DNA of 64,000 nt from NCBI RefSeq assembly GCF_030758935.1, contig NZ_CP132333.1:620001-684000 (forward strand). The letters run 5' to 3'. The DNA is from Geothrix sp. PMB-07. GTDB taxonomy: Bacteria; Acidobacteriota; Holophagae; Holophagales; Holophagaceae. The notes under the pieces were generated by a model. It was not told the DNA's origin and did not search any database. It was given only the letters and a program-made list of their open reading frames with translations. The stretch's first letter is position 1. Each line of letters opens with the position of its first letter. This document shows positions 8,286 through 15,774 of the stretch, one piece after another. The position numbers and the translations under genes are program-made.

Positions 8286-8390
8286 ATGAGCACTGTCCTG
8301 GCCTGGATCATCTCCCCCCTTTGGTTGCCCGTTCTGGGCGCCCTTCACCTGCGGGACGCCCAGAGGCGCCGCCGCTTCACCCGTCACTAG
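8286..8390 (+). CDS. Possible 34-aa membrane-spanning peptide
   Basis: A short frame begins MSTVLAWIISPLWLPVLGALHL and ends in an Arg-rich tail (RDAQRRRRFTRH). This is one hydrophobic segment followed by positive charge. It begins 7 bp after the preceding stop and ends 10 bp before the DUF3164 gene, filling the gap exactly. The ribosome site is weak. Composition fits a small phage membrane protein, but chance cannot be excluded. Confidence 0.35.
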   Translation: MSTVLAWIISPLWLPVLGALHLRDAQRRRRFTRH

Positions 8391-8400
8391 GAGCAAGAGC

Positions 8401-9018
8401 ATGACCAAGAACCCCAAGATCCCTGAGGGCTACCGAGCGAACGCCAATGGCGACCTGGTCCTCATCGAGAACATTAAAGAGATCGACCTGCTGCGAGATG
8501 AACTCGTGGTGAGCATCGCCGCCAGGGCCCGCGAGCGGTCGGGTGAGTTGGCCGAATTCAAGAGCACCATCCAGGGTGAGATCGATGAATTTGTGCTTAC
8601 AAGCGCCGCTCGCTTCAAGGCCAAGCTCGGAGGCGCAAAGGGCAACCTGACCCTGCTGTCGTTCGATGGCCGTTTCAAGGTGATCCAGGCGAACCAGGAC
8701 AACATCGCCTTCGATGAGCGCCTCCAGGTTGCCAAGGCCATCATCGACAAGTGCATCAAGCGCTGGAGCGATGGGGCTGATGCAAAGCTCATGGCCTTGG
8801 TCAACGATGCCTTCCAGGTCGACAAGGCCGGGAATGTGAGCATCCGCCGCGTCCTGGGCCTGCGCAAGCTGGAGATTGATGACAAGGATTGGAAGAGAGC
8901 CATGGACGCCATCTCTGAATCAGTCCAAGTCGTCAGCAGCAAGAGCTACTTGCGCGTCTACGAACGTGACGAGGTGGGCGAATACAAGCCCATCTCTCTC
9001 GACATGGCTGGGGTGTAG
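8401..9018 (+). CDS. DUF3164 family phage protein
   Basis: A 205-residue protein with the family layout: an N-terminal PEGYRANANGDLV motif, a helical middle (LRDELVVSIAARARERSGELAEFK), KGNLTLLSFDGRFKVIQAN, and a C-terminal half with SIRRVLGLRKLEIDDKDWKRAMDAI and SSKSYLRVYERD. DUF3164 proteins are almost confined to the early regions of transposable phages. Their biochemical role is not established. The start ATG follows AGGAGCAAGAGC. Its presence supports the Mu-like classification. Confidence 0.85.
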   Translation: MTKNPKIPEGYRANANGDLVLIENIKEIDLLRDELVVSIAARARERSGELAEFKSTIQGEIDEFVLTSAARFKAKLGGAKGNLTLLSFDGRFKVIQANQDNIAFDERLQVAKAIIDKCIKRWSDGADAKLMALVNDAFQVDKAGNVSIRRVLGLRKLEIDDKDWKRAMDAISESVQVVSSKSYLRVYERDEVGEYKPISLDMAGV

Positions 9019-9020
9019 TC

Positions 9021-9413
9021 ATGGAGCAGCTGCACAAGGATCTCACTTCGCCCCGTCTCCCCATGGGCTATCTCAGTGGCCCTATGAGCGCGGAGGATGC
9101 CTTGACCCGCAACCGCCATCGGTTTGCCGCCCTTGAGGCTTCCACGTTGCTCTGGGAGGCCGAAGTCCTGCACTACTGCCCCCACGCCAACAGCCCCATC
9201 ATCGGGAACTCGGATGTGGGCTATGAGAGCTGGATGGCCATGGACTTGGAGGTCATCCGCAGGTGCGACTACCTGCTGATGATTGATGGCTGGAACAACA
9301 GCCCGGGCTGCCTCCGAGAGATGAATGTGGCGCTGAACCTTCATTTGCCGGTCGTTTACAGCGTCGAGGCGGCTATCGAGTTGGACCGTCAGTTGAAGGC
9401 GAAGGTGGCCTGA
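9021..9413 (+). CDS. DUF4406 / nucleoside 2-deoxyribosyltransferase-like protein
   Basis: A 130-residue Rossmann-like protein with the marks of DUF4406: an initial GYLSGPMS, a central D-x-E-x-I-x-x-C-D-Y-L-L-M-I-D-G-W segment and S-x-G-C-x-x-E-M-N-x-A. These correspond to the substrate-binding SGPM loop and the catalytic Glu region of deoxyribosyltransferase-like folds. It may act on nucleotides during phage growth, but activity is unproven. The start is 2 bp past the DUF3164 stop, and its own stop overlaps the next start (TGATG). Confidence 0.75.
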   Translation: MEQLHKDLTSPRLPMGYLSGPMSAEDALTRNRHRFAALEASTLLWEAEVLHYCPHANSPIIGNSDVGYESWMAMDLEVIRRCDYLLMIDGWNNSPGCLREMNVALNLHLPVVYSVEAAIELDRQLKAKVA

Positions 9414-11365
9414 TGCGCGAATCCTCCGCCGCAGAGATTCTGCCGGTCGCGATCACCGTGAACGGCCAGGTCTTCTGGTGGACCCCTGCCAACGGCCTCG
9501 ACGCTTCCGTTGTGGCCCAGGTGGAGGGTTGGATCCAGCGGCGGGCGGAGAGCTACCAGGATGCGCTAAACAAGGAGAAAGACGGCCTGGTCAAAGTCTC
9601 CGATGCCTTGGAGAAAGTGAACAAACAGACCGAAGAGAGCGAGCGTCGGAAGTACGAGGCGACGAAGTCTCAGCTGGAGAAGCTGAAAGCTGAAGTAGAA
9701 CAGGACACAGCCACTCTCGCTCGGATGGCTGAATCCAAGGTAGACAATGCTGGCGCTGAGCTTGGCCTATCTCTAAACATCAAACGTCTTCAGTCGAACA
9801 TCGCCCTTCTTGAAGCGGAGTTGGCACCGCTCAAGGCCCGCTTCAACCCTTCCGCCGCCCCGGTGGTGGCTGAACCGCCTAGCAACTTGGCGGAGGCCAA
9901 GCCGGGAGGCGCCTCGCAGCTCATCACCACGCAGCAGATTGAGGCAGCACGGAAGAAGGCAGAGGGTGAGGCCACTCGCATCAAGGACATTCTTGATCGG
10001 GAGAAGGCCCAGCTTGAGGCCGGATTCGCGGATAACCAGATCGGCATCGCGAACTACTACAGCCGCTTGAAGGCCATCGAATTGAAGGCGCTGGATGACC
10101 TCATCGCCTCGAAACAGCGGCTGCGAGACAAGGAGGCTCAGAGCAAGAGCAACCCTGGGGAGGTCTCGAAACTGGATGAGGAGATCGCGGTCCTGGAGCG
10201 CAAGAAGGCGGACGTGGCCAGGACCACCGGCAGATCTGAACGCCTAGCGCTCCGCGACCTAACCGATCAGGTGTGGGAGGCTCAGTCCCAGCTGTTGGAC
10301 GCCCAGGGTGAGACCGCGAAAGCTCGGGCACTGCAGATCGACCAGCAATACCGGGACCTGCTGGCGAAGCTCGTGGCCAGCAGTGACCAGGCTGGCCAGC
10401 AGATCGTGGAAAAACTGATCCAGCTGGACAAGGCGAAGGCCCGTGCCGACAAGCTCCGGCAAGATCTGGACTTCTCCCAGGCGCAGCTTTCTGCGGATGA
10501 GGCGGGCATCCAGAATCTTCAGAATGCGGGCATTGTATCCAGCCTGCAGGCGCAGGAGATGAGGGCGCAGGCCATCGAAGCTCGGCTTCCTGCCATGAAG
10601 GCAGCGCTTGACGCGCTGAAAGCTGAGGCAACTGCTGCTCAGGCAAAGGCAGATGCCTCAGGGAAACCTGAAGACCAGAAGGTCGCAGCCAATCTGGCTC
10701 TGCAGGCCCAGCAAATGGGCAACACTGTGGCTGCCACGGGCATCCAGCTCGGCCAGCTGCGGAATGAGTGGTTCGACGTGCAGAAGGCGGGGGCTGGTGC
10801 GCTGGCCTCCGGTCTGGTCCCAGCCTTAATGGCGGTGGGAAAGGGCGCAGGTGAGATGAATGACAAGTTTCGCGAAGCGGGGCTTGGTATCGTCAATTCC
10901 TTGGGCCAGGTGCTCACCAAGCTCATGCTTATCAAAGCCGCGGAGGCGCTTTTAGGTGAGTCGGCTGCTGGTGGTAACACCTGGTCCCAGGCGATCATTG
11001 GCGCCTTTGGCGGCTCCTACGCGGATGGTGGATATACCGGCCTGGGTGGGAAATACGAACCAGCCGGAATCGTTCACCGTGGGGAATACGTCCATGACCA
11101 GGAGACCACGAACTTCTGGGGCACTGAATTTCTGGCGAACCTTCACCCAAGCCGGTGGCGCTCCAGTGGGTTCGCATCTGGAGGCCAGGTCGGACCGCCC
11201 ACCCTTGGAGCCCTGGCTGCAGCTGCGAGCCCAAATCTGAACGTCATGCCGATCATCGTCTACGACATGGAGGCGGCCCTGGAGAAGGCCGCCCAGGCCC
11301 CGCGTGGCACGAAGGCCATCATCCGCGTGGTGAATGACAACCCCGAATCCATGGGAGGCCGATGA
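9413..11365 (+). CDS. Phage tail tape-measure-like protein, possibly a fusion at a deletion point
   Basis: The 650-residue product has long coiled coils (about residues 45-150 and 170-460) and a C-terminal segment typical of tape measures of lambda/D3112-type tails: GSYADGGYTGLGGKYEPAGIVHRGEYV, then FASGGQVG (about 540-600). Tape measures set tail length and pass through the tail tube. The first 40 or so residues (ILPVAITVNGQVFWWTPANGLDASVV) look like a small globular early protein. The gene is coupled directly to the early gene DUF4406, although terminase-to-tail-tube genes would normally intervene. I infer that a large deletion fused an early gene start to the tape-measure 3' part. Confidence 0.75.
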   Translation: MRESSAAEILPVAITVNGQVFWWTPANGLDASVVAQVEGWIQRRAESYQDALNKEKDGLVKVSDALEKVNKQTEESERRKYEATKSQLEKLKAEVEQDTATLARMAESKVDNAGAELGLSLNIKRLQSNIALLEAELAPLKARFNPSAAPVVAEPPSNLAEAKPGGASQLITTQQIEAARKKAEGEATRIKDILDREKAQLEAGFADNQIGIANYYSRLKAIELKALDDLIASKQRLRDKEAQSKSNPGEVSKLDEEIAVLERKKADVARTTGRSERLALRDLTDQVWEAQSQLLDAQGETAKARALQIDQQYRDLLAKLVASSDQAGQQIVEKLIQLDKAKARADKLRQDLDFSQAQLSADEAGIQNLQNAGIVSSLQAQEMRAQAIEARLPAMKAALDALKAEATAAQAKADASGKPEDQKVAANLALQAQQMGNTVAATGIQLGQLRNEWFDVQKAGAGALASGLVPALMAVGKGAGEMNDKFREAGLGIVNSLGQVLTKLMLIKAAEALLGESAAGGNTWSQAIIGAFGGSYADGGYTGLGGKYEPAGIVHRGEYVHDQETTNFWGTEFLANLHPSRWRSSGFASGGQVGPPTLGALAAAASPNLNVMPIIVYDMEAALEKAAQAPRGTKAIIRVVNDNPESMGGR

Positions 11366-12291
11366 TGGCCACGACCAACGGCACCGCCGCGAACTACAAC
11401 GATCTGATGGCTCGGTTGGTGACCTTTCTGACTGGCGCCAGCCTTGGCGCTCAAGCATGGACAGCACTTCGGAACGTCACTGGTGAGGCCATCCTTCGCG
11501 GGCCAGGCCTGACAGGCACTGACCAGATATTCATCGGCATGAAGTCGTTCAGCGATGTGAGCGCCGACTACTACAACTGGGTCCTATCAGGGTTTACAGG
11601 CTTCGATGCCGGTTTGCCCTTTGAAGGGCAGCCCGGGGCACATCACACGGGCTGGGGGGCCAGCCAATCGGGCCCAATCCTCACCCTGCAGAACGCGGCC
11701 ATTCCTTACTGGATGGGTGCAACCGGGCGATGGGTTTGGGTCGTCGCCAAGGTTGGGACTGTATATGTCAGCTGCGTGGCTGGGTTCGCTCTCACCCCCT
11801 TTGCGAGCCCTGGGCAATGGCCATATCCAATGGTGCTGGGCGCGAACATGGCATGGCCCGGTGAGCTAAGCCTTGCCGGGAATACCAATCTCCGTTGGAG
11901 CTACGCGGGCACCCAGAATCGGAACTGGTTCAACTCGGGTAGCGGCCTGGGACGCGAGGGGCAGCTGCGGGTCCGCTTGAACGATGGAACTTGGTGGTCG
12001 TTCGGCCCTAATTACTCAGCAAGGGAAGGCACCATCTACCCGATTGGAAACGGGAATTCGGACCTGCGCCCAAATCTCGATGGAACCTATCAGCGCCTGC
12101 CTCTGATCCTCAGCCGAGCCACCGAAACAGGTGAGAAGGATGTCTTGGGACAGTTCGACCAGGTCAACTGGGTTCCTGGGTTCGGCAACGCCGCTGAGAA
12201 CACTCACCCCGATGGTTCTGACACATGGCTGGCCGTGCCCAACGTCTTCCGTGCAACCAAGACGGACTATGCGGCTTTCAAGCTCGCCTGA
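11362..12291 (+). CDS. Phage tail structural protein (paralogue 1)
   Basis: A 309-residue protein overlapping the tape-measure stop (ATGATGG). The N-terminus (NYNDLMARLVTFLTGASLGAQAWTALRN) resembles that of the next gene (LNPTDLLDKLRAFLVAQGWTVDLF), suggesting a tandem duplication. The rest is rich in Gly, Asn, Trp and beta strands and has no enzyme motif. In D3112-type phages two or three proteins of this kind follow the tape measure and belong to the tail tip. Assignment is by position and sequence character. Confidence 0.6.
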   Translation: MMATTNGTAANYNDLMARLVTFLTGASLGAQAWTALRNVTGEAILRGPGLTGTDQIFIGMKSFSDVSADYYNWVLSGFTGFDAGLPFEGQPGAHHTGWGASQSGPILTLQNAAIPYWMGATGRWVWVVAKVGTVYVSCVAGFALTPFASPGQWPYPMVLGANMAWPGELSLAGNTNLRWSYAGTQNRNWFNSGSGLGREGQLRVRLNDGTWWSFGPNYSAREGTIYPIGNGNSDLRPNLDGTYQRLPLILSRATETGEKDVLGQFDQVNWVPGFGNAAENTHPDGSDTWLAVPNVFRATKTDYAAFKLA

Positions 12292-12299
12292 GGTGAATC

Positions 12300-13256
12300 A
12301 TGGCCTACGATCTCGGAACCGCACTAAATCCCACGGATCTGCTGGATAAGCTCCGCGCGTTTCTGGTCGCGCAAGGATGGACAGTCGATCTGTTTGCCGT
12401 CGAAGCCCCGGGCAAGCGCTTGCACATGCATAAAGGTGGCTTCTATCTCAACGCGAAGAGCGCCGATAACACTGCATCATCGATCTGGGCAGGTGGCGGT
12501 GCCTCGCAGACTCAGCAGATCGGCTTCAATCTCAGCACAGGCTTTAACTCTGGAAACGCATGGCGTGATCAGGCTGGCGTTCCAATGCGAGGAGCGAACT
12601 CGATAGGTGGATCCATCAAGCTGCCAGCAGGAGCCATCGTCAGCTACTGGATGGACTATGACGACACAACCAAGTCGCTCATCCTCTACGTCCAGAAATC
12701 TGCCGGGGTTTGGCGCTGGATGGGTTTCGGTGAATCGTTAATCAAGGCTGGAAGCTGGACCGGTGGCGCCTGGATCGCGTCTTCCTCCAGCTATGAATGG
12801 GCTGGCTATTCAGAGGGGCCTGGCCATGACAACACCCTCCCCTGCTACCCATTCGGTGCGAACAAGGACTCAGGCCTGGGCCCTCTGGTCATGGTCCGTG
12901 CAGATGTGGATTCATTCACGGGTAAATGGGTGAGCTGTTCAAACGAAGAGTTCACCGGAAGAACAGGTGATACCAACGTGGCCGGTGGTCGAGTTGTAAG
13001 CGGGCAGGTGCCAACCCTGAGCGGATTGGTAGAGCGGTCCAGGAATTCGCTCAACAGCACATCAGTGCTACTCCCTGTTCAGGTTTTCACAACTCGCGAT
13101 GACGGCGGGATGAGCTTGCTTGGAACCTTGCCAAACGTCTTCATGACGAACATCACAGGCCTTGTCCCAGGGCAGGCCTACCAGCAGGGGGTGGATTGGT
13201 TTGTGCCCTTCCCGGGTGACTCTGCTACCCATGGCACCGTGATTCGCCGCGCATAA
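12300..13256 (+). CDS. Phage tail structural protein (paralogue 2)
   Basis: A 318-residue protein starting 8 bp after its paralogue with GAGG upstream. The N-terminal helix pattern DLLDKLRAFLVAQGWTV matches the preceding product, and both share later features such as a GGASQTQQIG / GWGASQSGP stretch and a C-terminal LPNVF / VPNVF motif. Beta-rich, no catalytic residues visible. Probably part of the tail tip or an adsorption structure. Confidence 0.6.
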   Translation: MAYDLGTALNPTDLLDKLRAFLVAQGWTVDLFAVEAPGKRLHMHKGGFYLNAKSADNTASSIWAGGGASQTQQIGFNLSTGFNSGNAWRDQAGVPMRGANSIGGSIKLPAGAIVSYWMDYDDTTKSLILYVQKSAGVWRWMGFGESLIKAGSWTGGAWIASSSSYEWAGYSEGPGHDNTLPCYPFGANKDSGLGPLVMVRADVDSFTGKWVSCSNEEFTGRTGDTNVAGGRVVSGQVPTLSGLVERSRNSLNSTSVLLPVQVFTTRDDGGMSLLGTLPNVFMTNITGLVPGQAYQQGVDWFVPFPGDSATHGTVIRRA

Positions 13257-13258
13257 CC

Positions 13259-14953
13259 ATGGCCGTCCTTCCGTCTGTCGCACCTGTGGCCTTTGGTGGC
13301 GCCCTGGATGGGCCTAGCGTCAGCACCACCTTGGGCCAAGGCGTTGCAAGCTGGGGTGGCCCTGGGAGGGCTGGTGATGGTGGATCACTGGCCCGGGTGG
13401 TATCAGGGCCGATCACCGTAGCTCATTGGTCCCTTCCGAGTCTCGGATCTCCTTCATTCAGGGACATCCTCTATGGTCACATCCATGTGCTCCCATCCTT
13501 CTTTGCCCTTGGCAATCTGCTGGATAGCCAGCTGCGCCAGGTCGAGGTATGGAACGCACGGGATGACGCACAGGCTCTAAGTGCTATCCAGGCTCTAAAC
13601 CCAGATGGGACGGAGATCTCGGGCAATGCGATGCCACCGGCATCATTTGGGCCATTGGAAAGTCGCATCTACAATGTCTCGATCAGCTCGGCCGGGAGTG
13701 CTGCGCTGAATGCGGTGTTTACATGGGTATTCCCCGCAGAACAGCCCACGCTCACAGTGACGGCTGTTCGAGTTATTGCGATGACCTTCAGCCCAGACTG
13801 GTCGGATCCACCTGAAGAGCAGCTCACCTGGAAGACGGATGTCCTGCGGGCTTACGAGGGACTGGAGCAACGCATTCAGCTGCTAGGAAAGGCGCGACGG
13901 AATCTCGCCTTCAGCTATCTGTTTGAGGATGCCAGGCAGGGCTCCATATTTCAGAGCCTTGTATGGGGCTGGCAGCATCGGGAATTCGCGGTGCCTGTAT
14001 GGATGGATCAAGCATGGCTGGGCCTCGATCTGGAACCTGGCGCCGTTGTCATCCCCATGGCAACGTCCTTCCTCGACCTGGCTGCGGACCAAGCGGTGAT
14101 GCTCTGGGGTGATCACGATGAATGGGAGATTGTAGAAGTTGATACGGTCACTCTTGCTTCGCTGAATCTCAAGCAACCCACAAAGAGTGCATGGCCAACT
14201 GGAACCCGTGTGGTGCCCATGCGTCTTGGGCACATGCCGAAGTCTGTTGAGTGGAAACGGGATAACGCTCTCATGGCAGGTGCGCGAGTGGAGTGGTCCC
14301 TCGACCCTACGGTCGGTATTGGTATCAATCGGCTGGCGCCGAGCGGCCTGCCTCTTTACCGGGGCTATGAGGTTCTGACTGAAGAGCCTGACTGGAGCCT
14401 GGATGTCGGAGAATCAGCCGAGCGAGATATTGATGCGATTGATTTCGGAACTGGCCTTATCGACTATGACGCTCATACGGATGCACCAGAGTTTTCCCGC
14501 CCCTTCAACTGGCTGATCAAGGGGCGTGAAGCGATTGCCCGTTTCATGGGGTTCATTGATGCGCGGCGGGGCCGCTGCATCCCCTTCTGGCTTCCGACAT
14601 ATTCGCGAGACATGGAGCAGTCCCAGGACGCATCGGCCTCCGACCTGTCGGTCCGCATCCGGAATGTGCTTTACAGCACCCATATAGTTCAACACCACAA
14701 CCGCTGTGATCTGGCCTTCTACCCCCTTGCAGGTGCGCCAATCTTTCGGCGGATCACGGGTAGTGCACCCGGCGGAATGGACCATGAATGGATCACGCTC
14801 GATCAGTCTTTTGGGCAGGCCCGCGCTACCTCTGACTGGCGCTGCATCAGCTATCTTTCCTTCGTTCGGTTGGACCAAGACAGCCTCCGCATGGTCTGGG
14901 AGACGGACGACCTCCTACGGGCTAGTTTCCGGGTGAAGGAGGTTTTACTTTGA
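13259..14953 (+). CDS. Phage tail protein, D3112-type tail-tip component
   Basis: A 564-residue protein beginning 2 bp after the previous stop. The N-terminal 200 residues are beta-rich with Ala/Gly/Ser bias. The C-terminal part holds EEQLTWKTDVLRAYEGLEQRIQLLGKARRNL and GRCIPFWLPTYSRDM. The latter recalls the DUF2460-type distal tail proteins that precede BR0599 proteins in gene-transfer-agent and siphophage tail modules. It probably forms part of the distal tail ring. It is coupled by TTGA overlap to the next gene. Confidence 0.65.
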   Translation: MAVLPSVAPVAFGGALDGPSVSTTLGQGVASWGGPGRAGDGGSLARVVSGPITVAHWSLPSLGSPSFRDILYGHIHVLPSFFALGNLLDSQLRQVEVWNARDDAQALSAIQALNPDGTEISGNAMPPASFGPLESRIYNVSISSAGSAALNAVFTWVFPAEQPTLTVTAVRVIAMTFSPDWSDPPEEQLTWKTDVLRAYEGLEQRIQLLGKARRNLAFSYLFEDARQGSIFQSLVWGWQHREFAVPVWMDQAWLGLDLEPGAVVIPMATSFLDLAADQAVMLWGDHDEWEIVEVDTVTLASLNLKQPTKSAWPTGTRVVPMRLGHMPKSVEWKRDNALMAGARVEWSLDPTVGIGINRLAPSGLPLYRGYEVLTEEPDWSLDVGESAERDIDAIDFGTGLIDYDAHTDAPEFSRPFNWLIKGREAIARFMGFIDARRGRCIPFWLPTYSRDMEQSQDASASDLSVRIRNVLYSTHIVQHHNRCDLAFYPLAGAPIFRRITGSAPGGMDHEWITLDQSFGQARATSDWRCISYLSFVRLDQDSLRMVWETDDLLRASFRVKEVLL

Positions 14954-15774
14954 CGTTGGCCAGCCGCGAAAACTCTGTCCATGATGGCGCCCCCGTTGAG
15001 TTCTACCTCTTCGTCAGGGGGGGCAACCGGTGGCTTTATACGAGCGATGCAGAGCCTGTCACAACTGTTGATGGCACTTTCCAGCCCGCGACCATTCGCC
15101 GCAATGCTCCGAGCCTTGGGAAGGAGGAAAAGCATTCGACCCTCCAGCTTGAGGTGGCTCGTGATTTCCCGGTTGCCATGTTGTTCCGTGGGGGCGCCCC
15201 CGGAAGTTCCATCTGGGTGTCTGTGGGGCGCCTCCATCGCGGTGAGACCGAGACGGAATGGATATGGCAGGGAAAGGTCCGAGGGGTGTCGTGGACGGGC
15301 TCGCGGACTCAGATTCAATGCGATCCGACGGACAAGGCCCTCGGCCGGGCTACGCTGCGCCTTTCCTATGGATACAGCTGCGGGCGACGGCTCTACAGCT
15401 GTGGTGTCTCGGAGGCCGAGTGGACCCGTGATGCGGTCATAACCTCCATCAGTTCGGATGGGATGACTCTGGTCGCGGATCTCTTCGGGACACAGGCGGA
15501 CGGCTGGTGGGTGCGGGGAGAGGCCTACCACCTGGACCTTGACGCCCGTCAGGAGATCATCAGCCATGTTGGCAATTCAGTCGGCTTGCGATTTCCGCTG
15601 GTTGGTGCGAAGGCTGGAGATGCTCTGAAGGTCGTTCGCGGGTGCGATCACCTCTGGAAACGAGCCGATGGCTCATGGGGAGATTGTCACAGCGTCTTCA
15701 ATAACGCTGCGAATTACGGCGGTGAGCCGTTTGTTGGCGATAAGAACCCCTTCAAGACTGGGCTGGACGGCTGA
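14950..15774 (+). CDS. Phage BR0599 / DUF2163-type tail protein
   Basis: The start is TTG 14950, justified by AAGGAGG just upstream and overlap with the previous stop. The 274-residue product carries the C-terminal signature of the BR0599 family: CGRRLYSCGV, GCDHLWKRADGSWGDC, and FNNAANYGGEPFVGDKNPF. The conserved Cys/His set may bind metal, as in the iron-sulfur tail proteins of gene-transfer agents; that is an inference. In siphophages this protein sits at the tail tip beside the hub protein. The ATG of the next gene overlaps its stop (TGATG). Confidence 0.82.
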   Translation: MTLASRENSVHDGAPVEFYLFVRGGNRWLYTSDAEPVTTVDGTFQPATIRRNAPSLGKEEKHSTLQLEVARDFPVAMLFRGGAPGSSIWVSVGRLHRGETETEWIWQGKVRGVSWTGSRTQIQCDPTDKALGRATLRLSYGYSCGRRLYSCGVSEAEWTRDAVITSISSDGMTLVADLFGTQADGWWVRGEAYHLDLDARQEIISHVGNSVGLRFPLVGAKAGDALKVVRGCDHLWKRADGSWGDCHSVFNNAANYGGEPFVGDKNPFKTGLDG

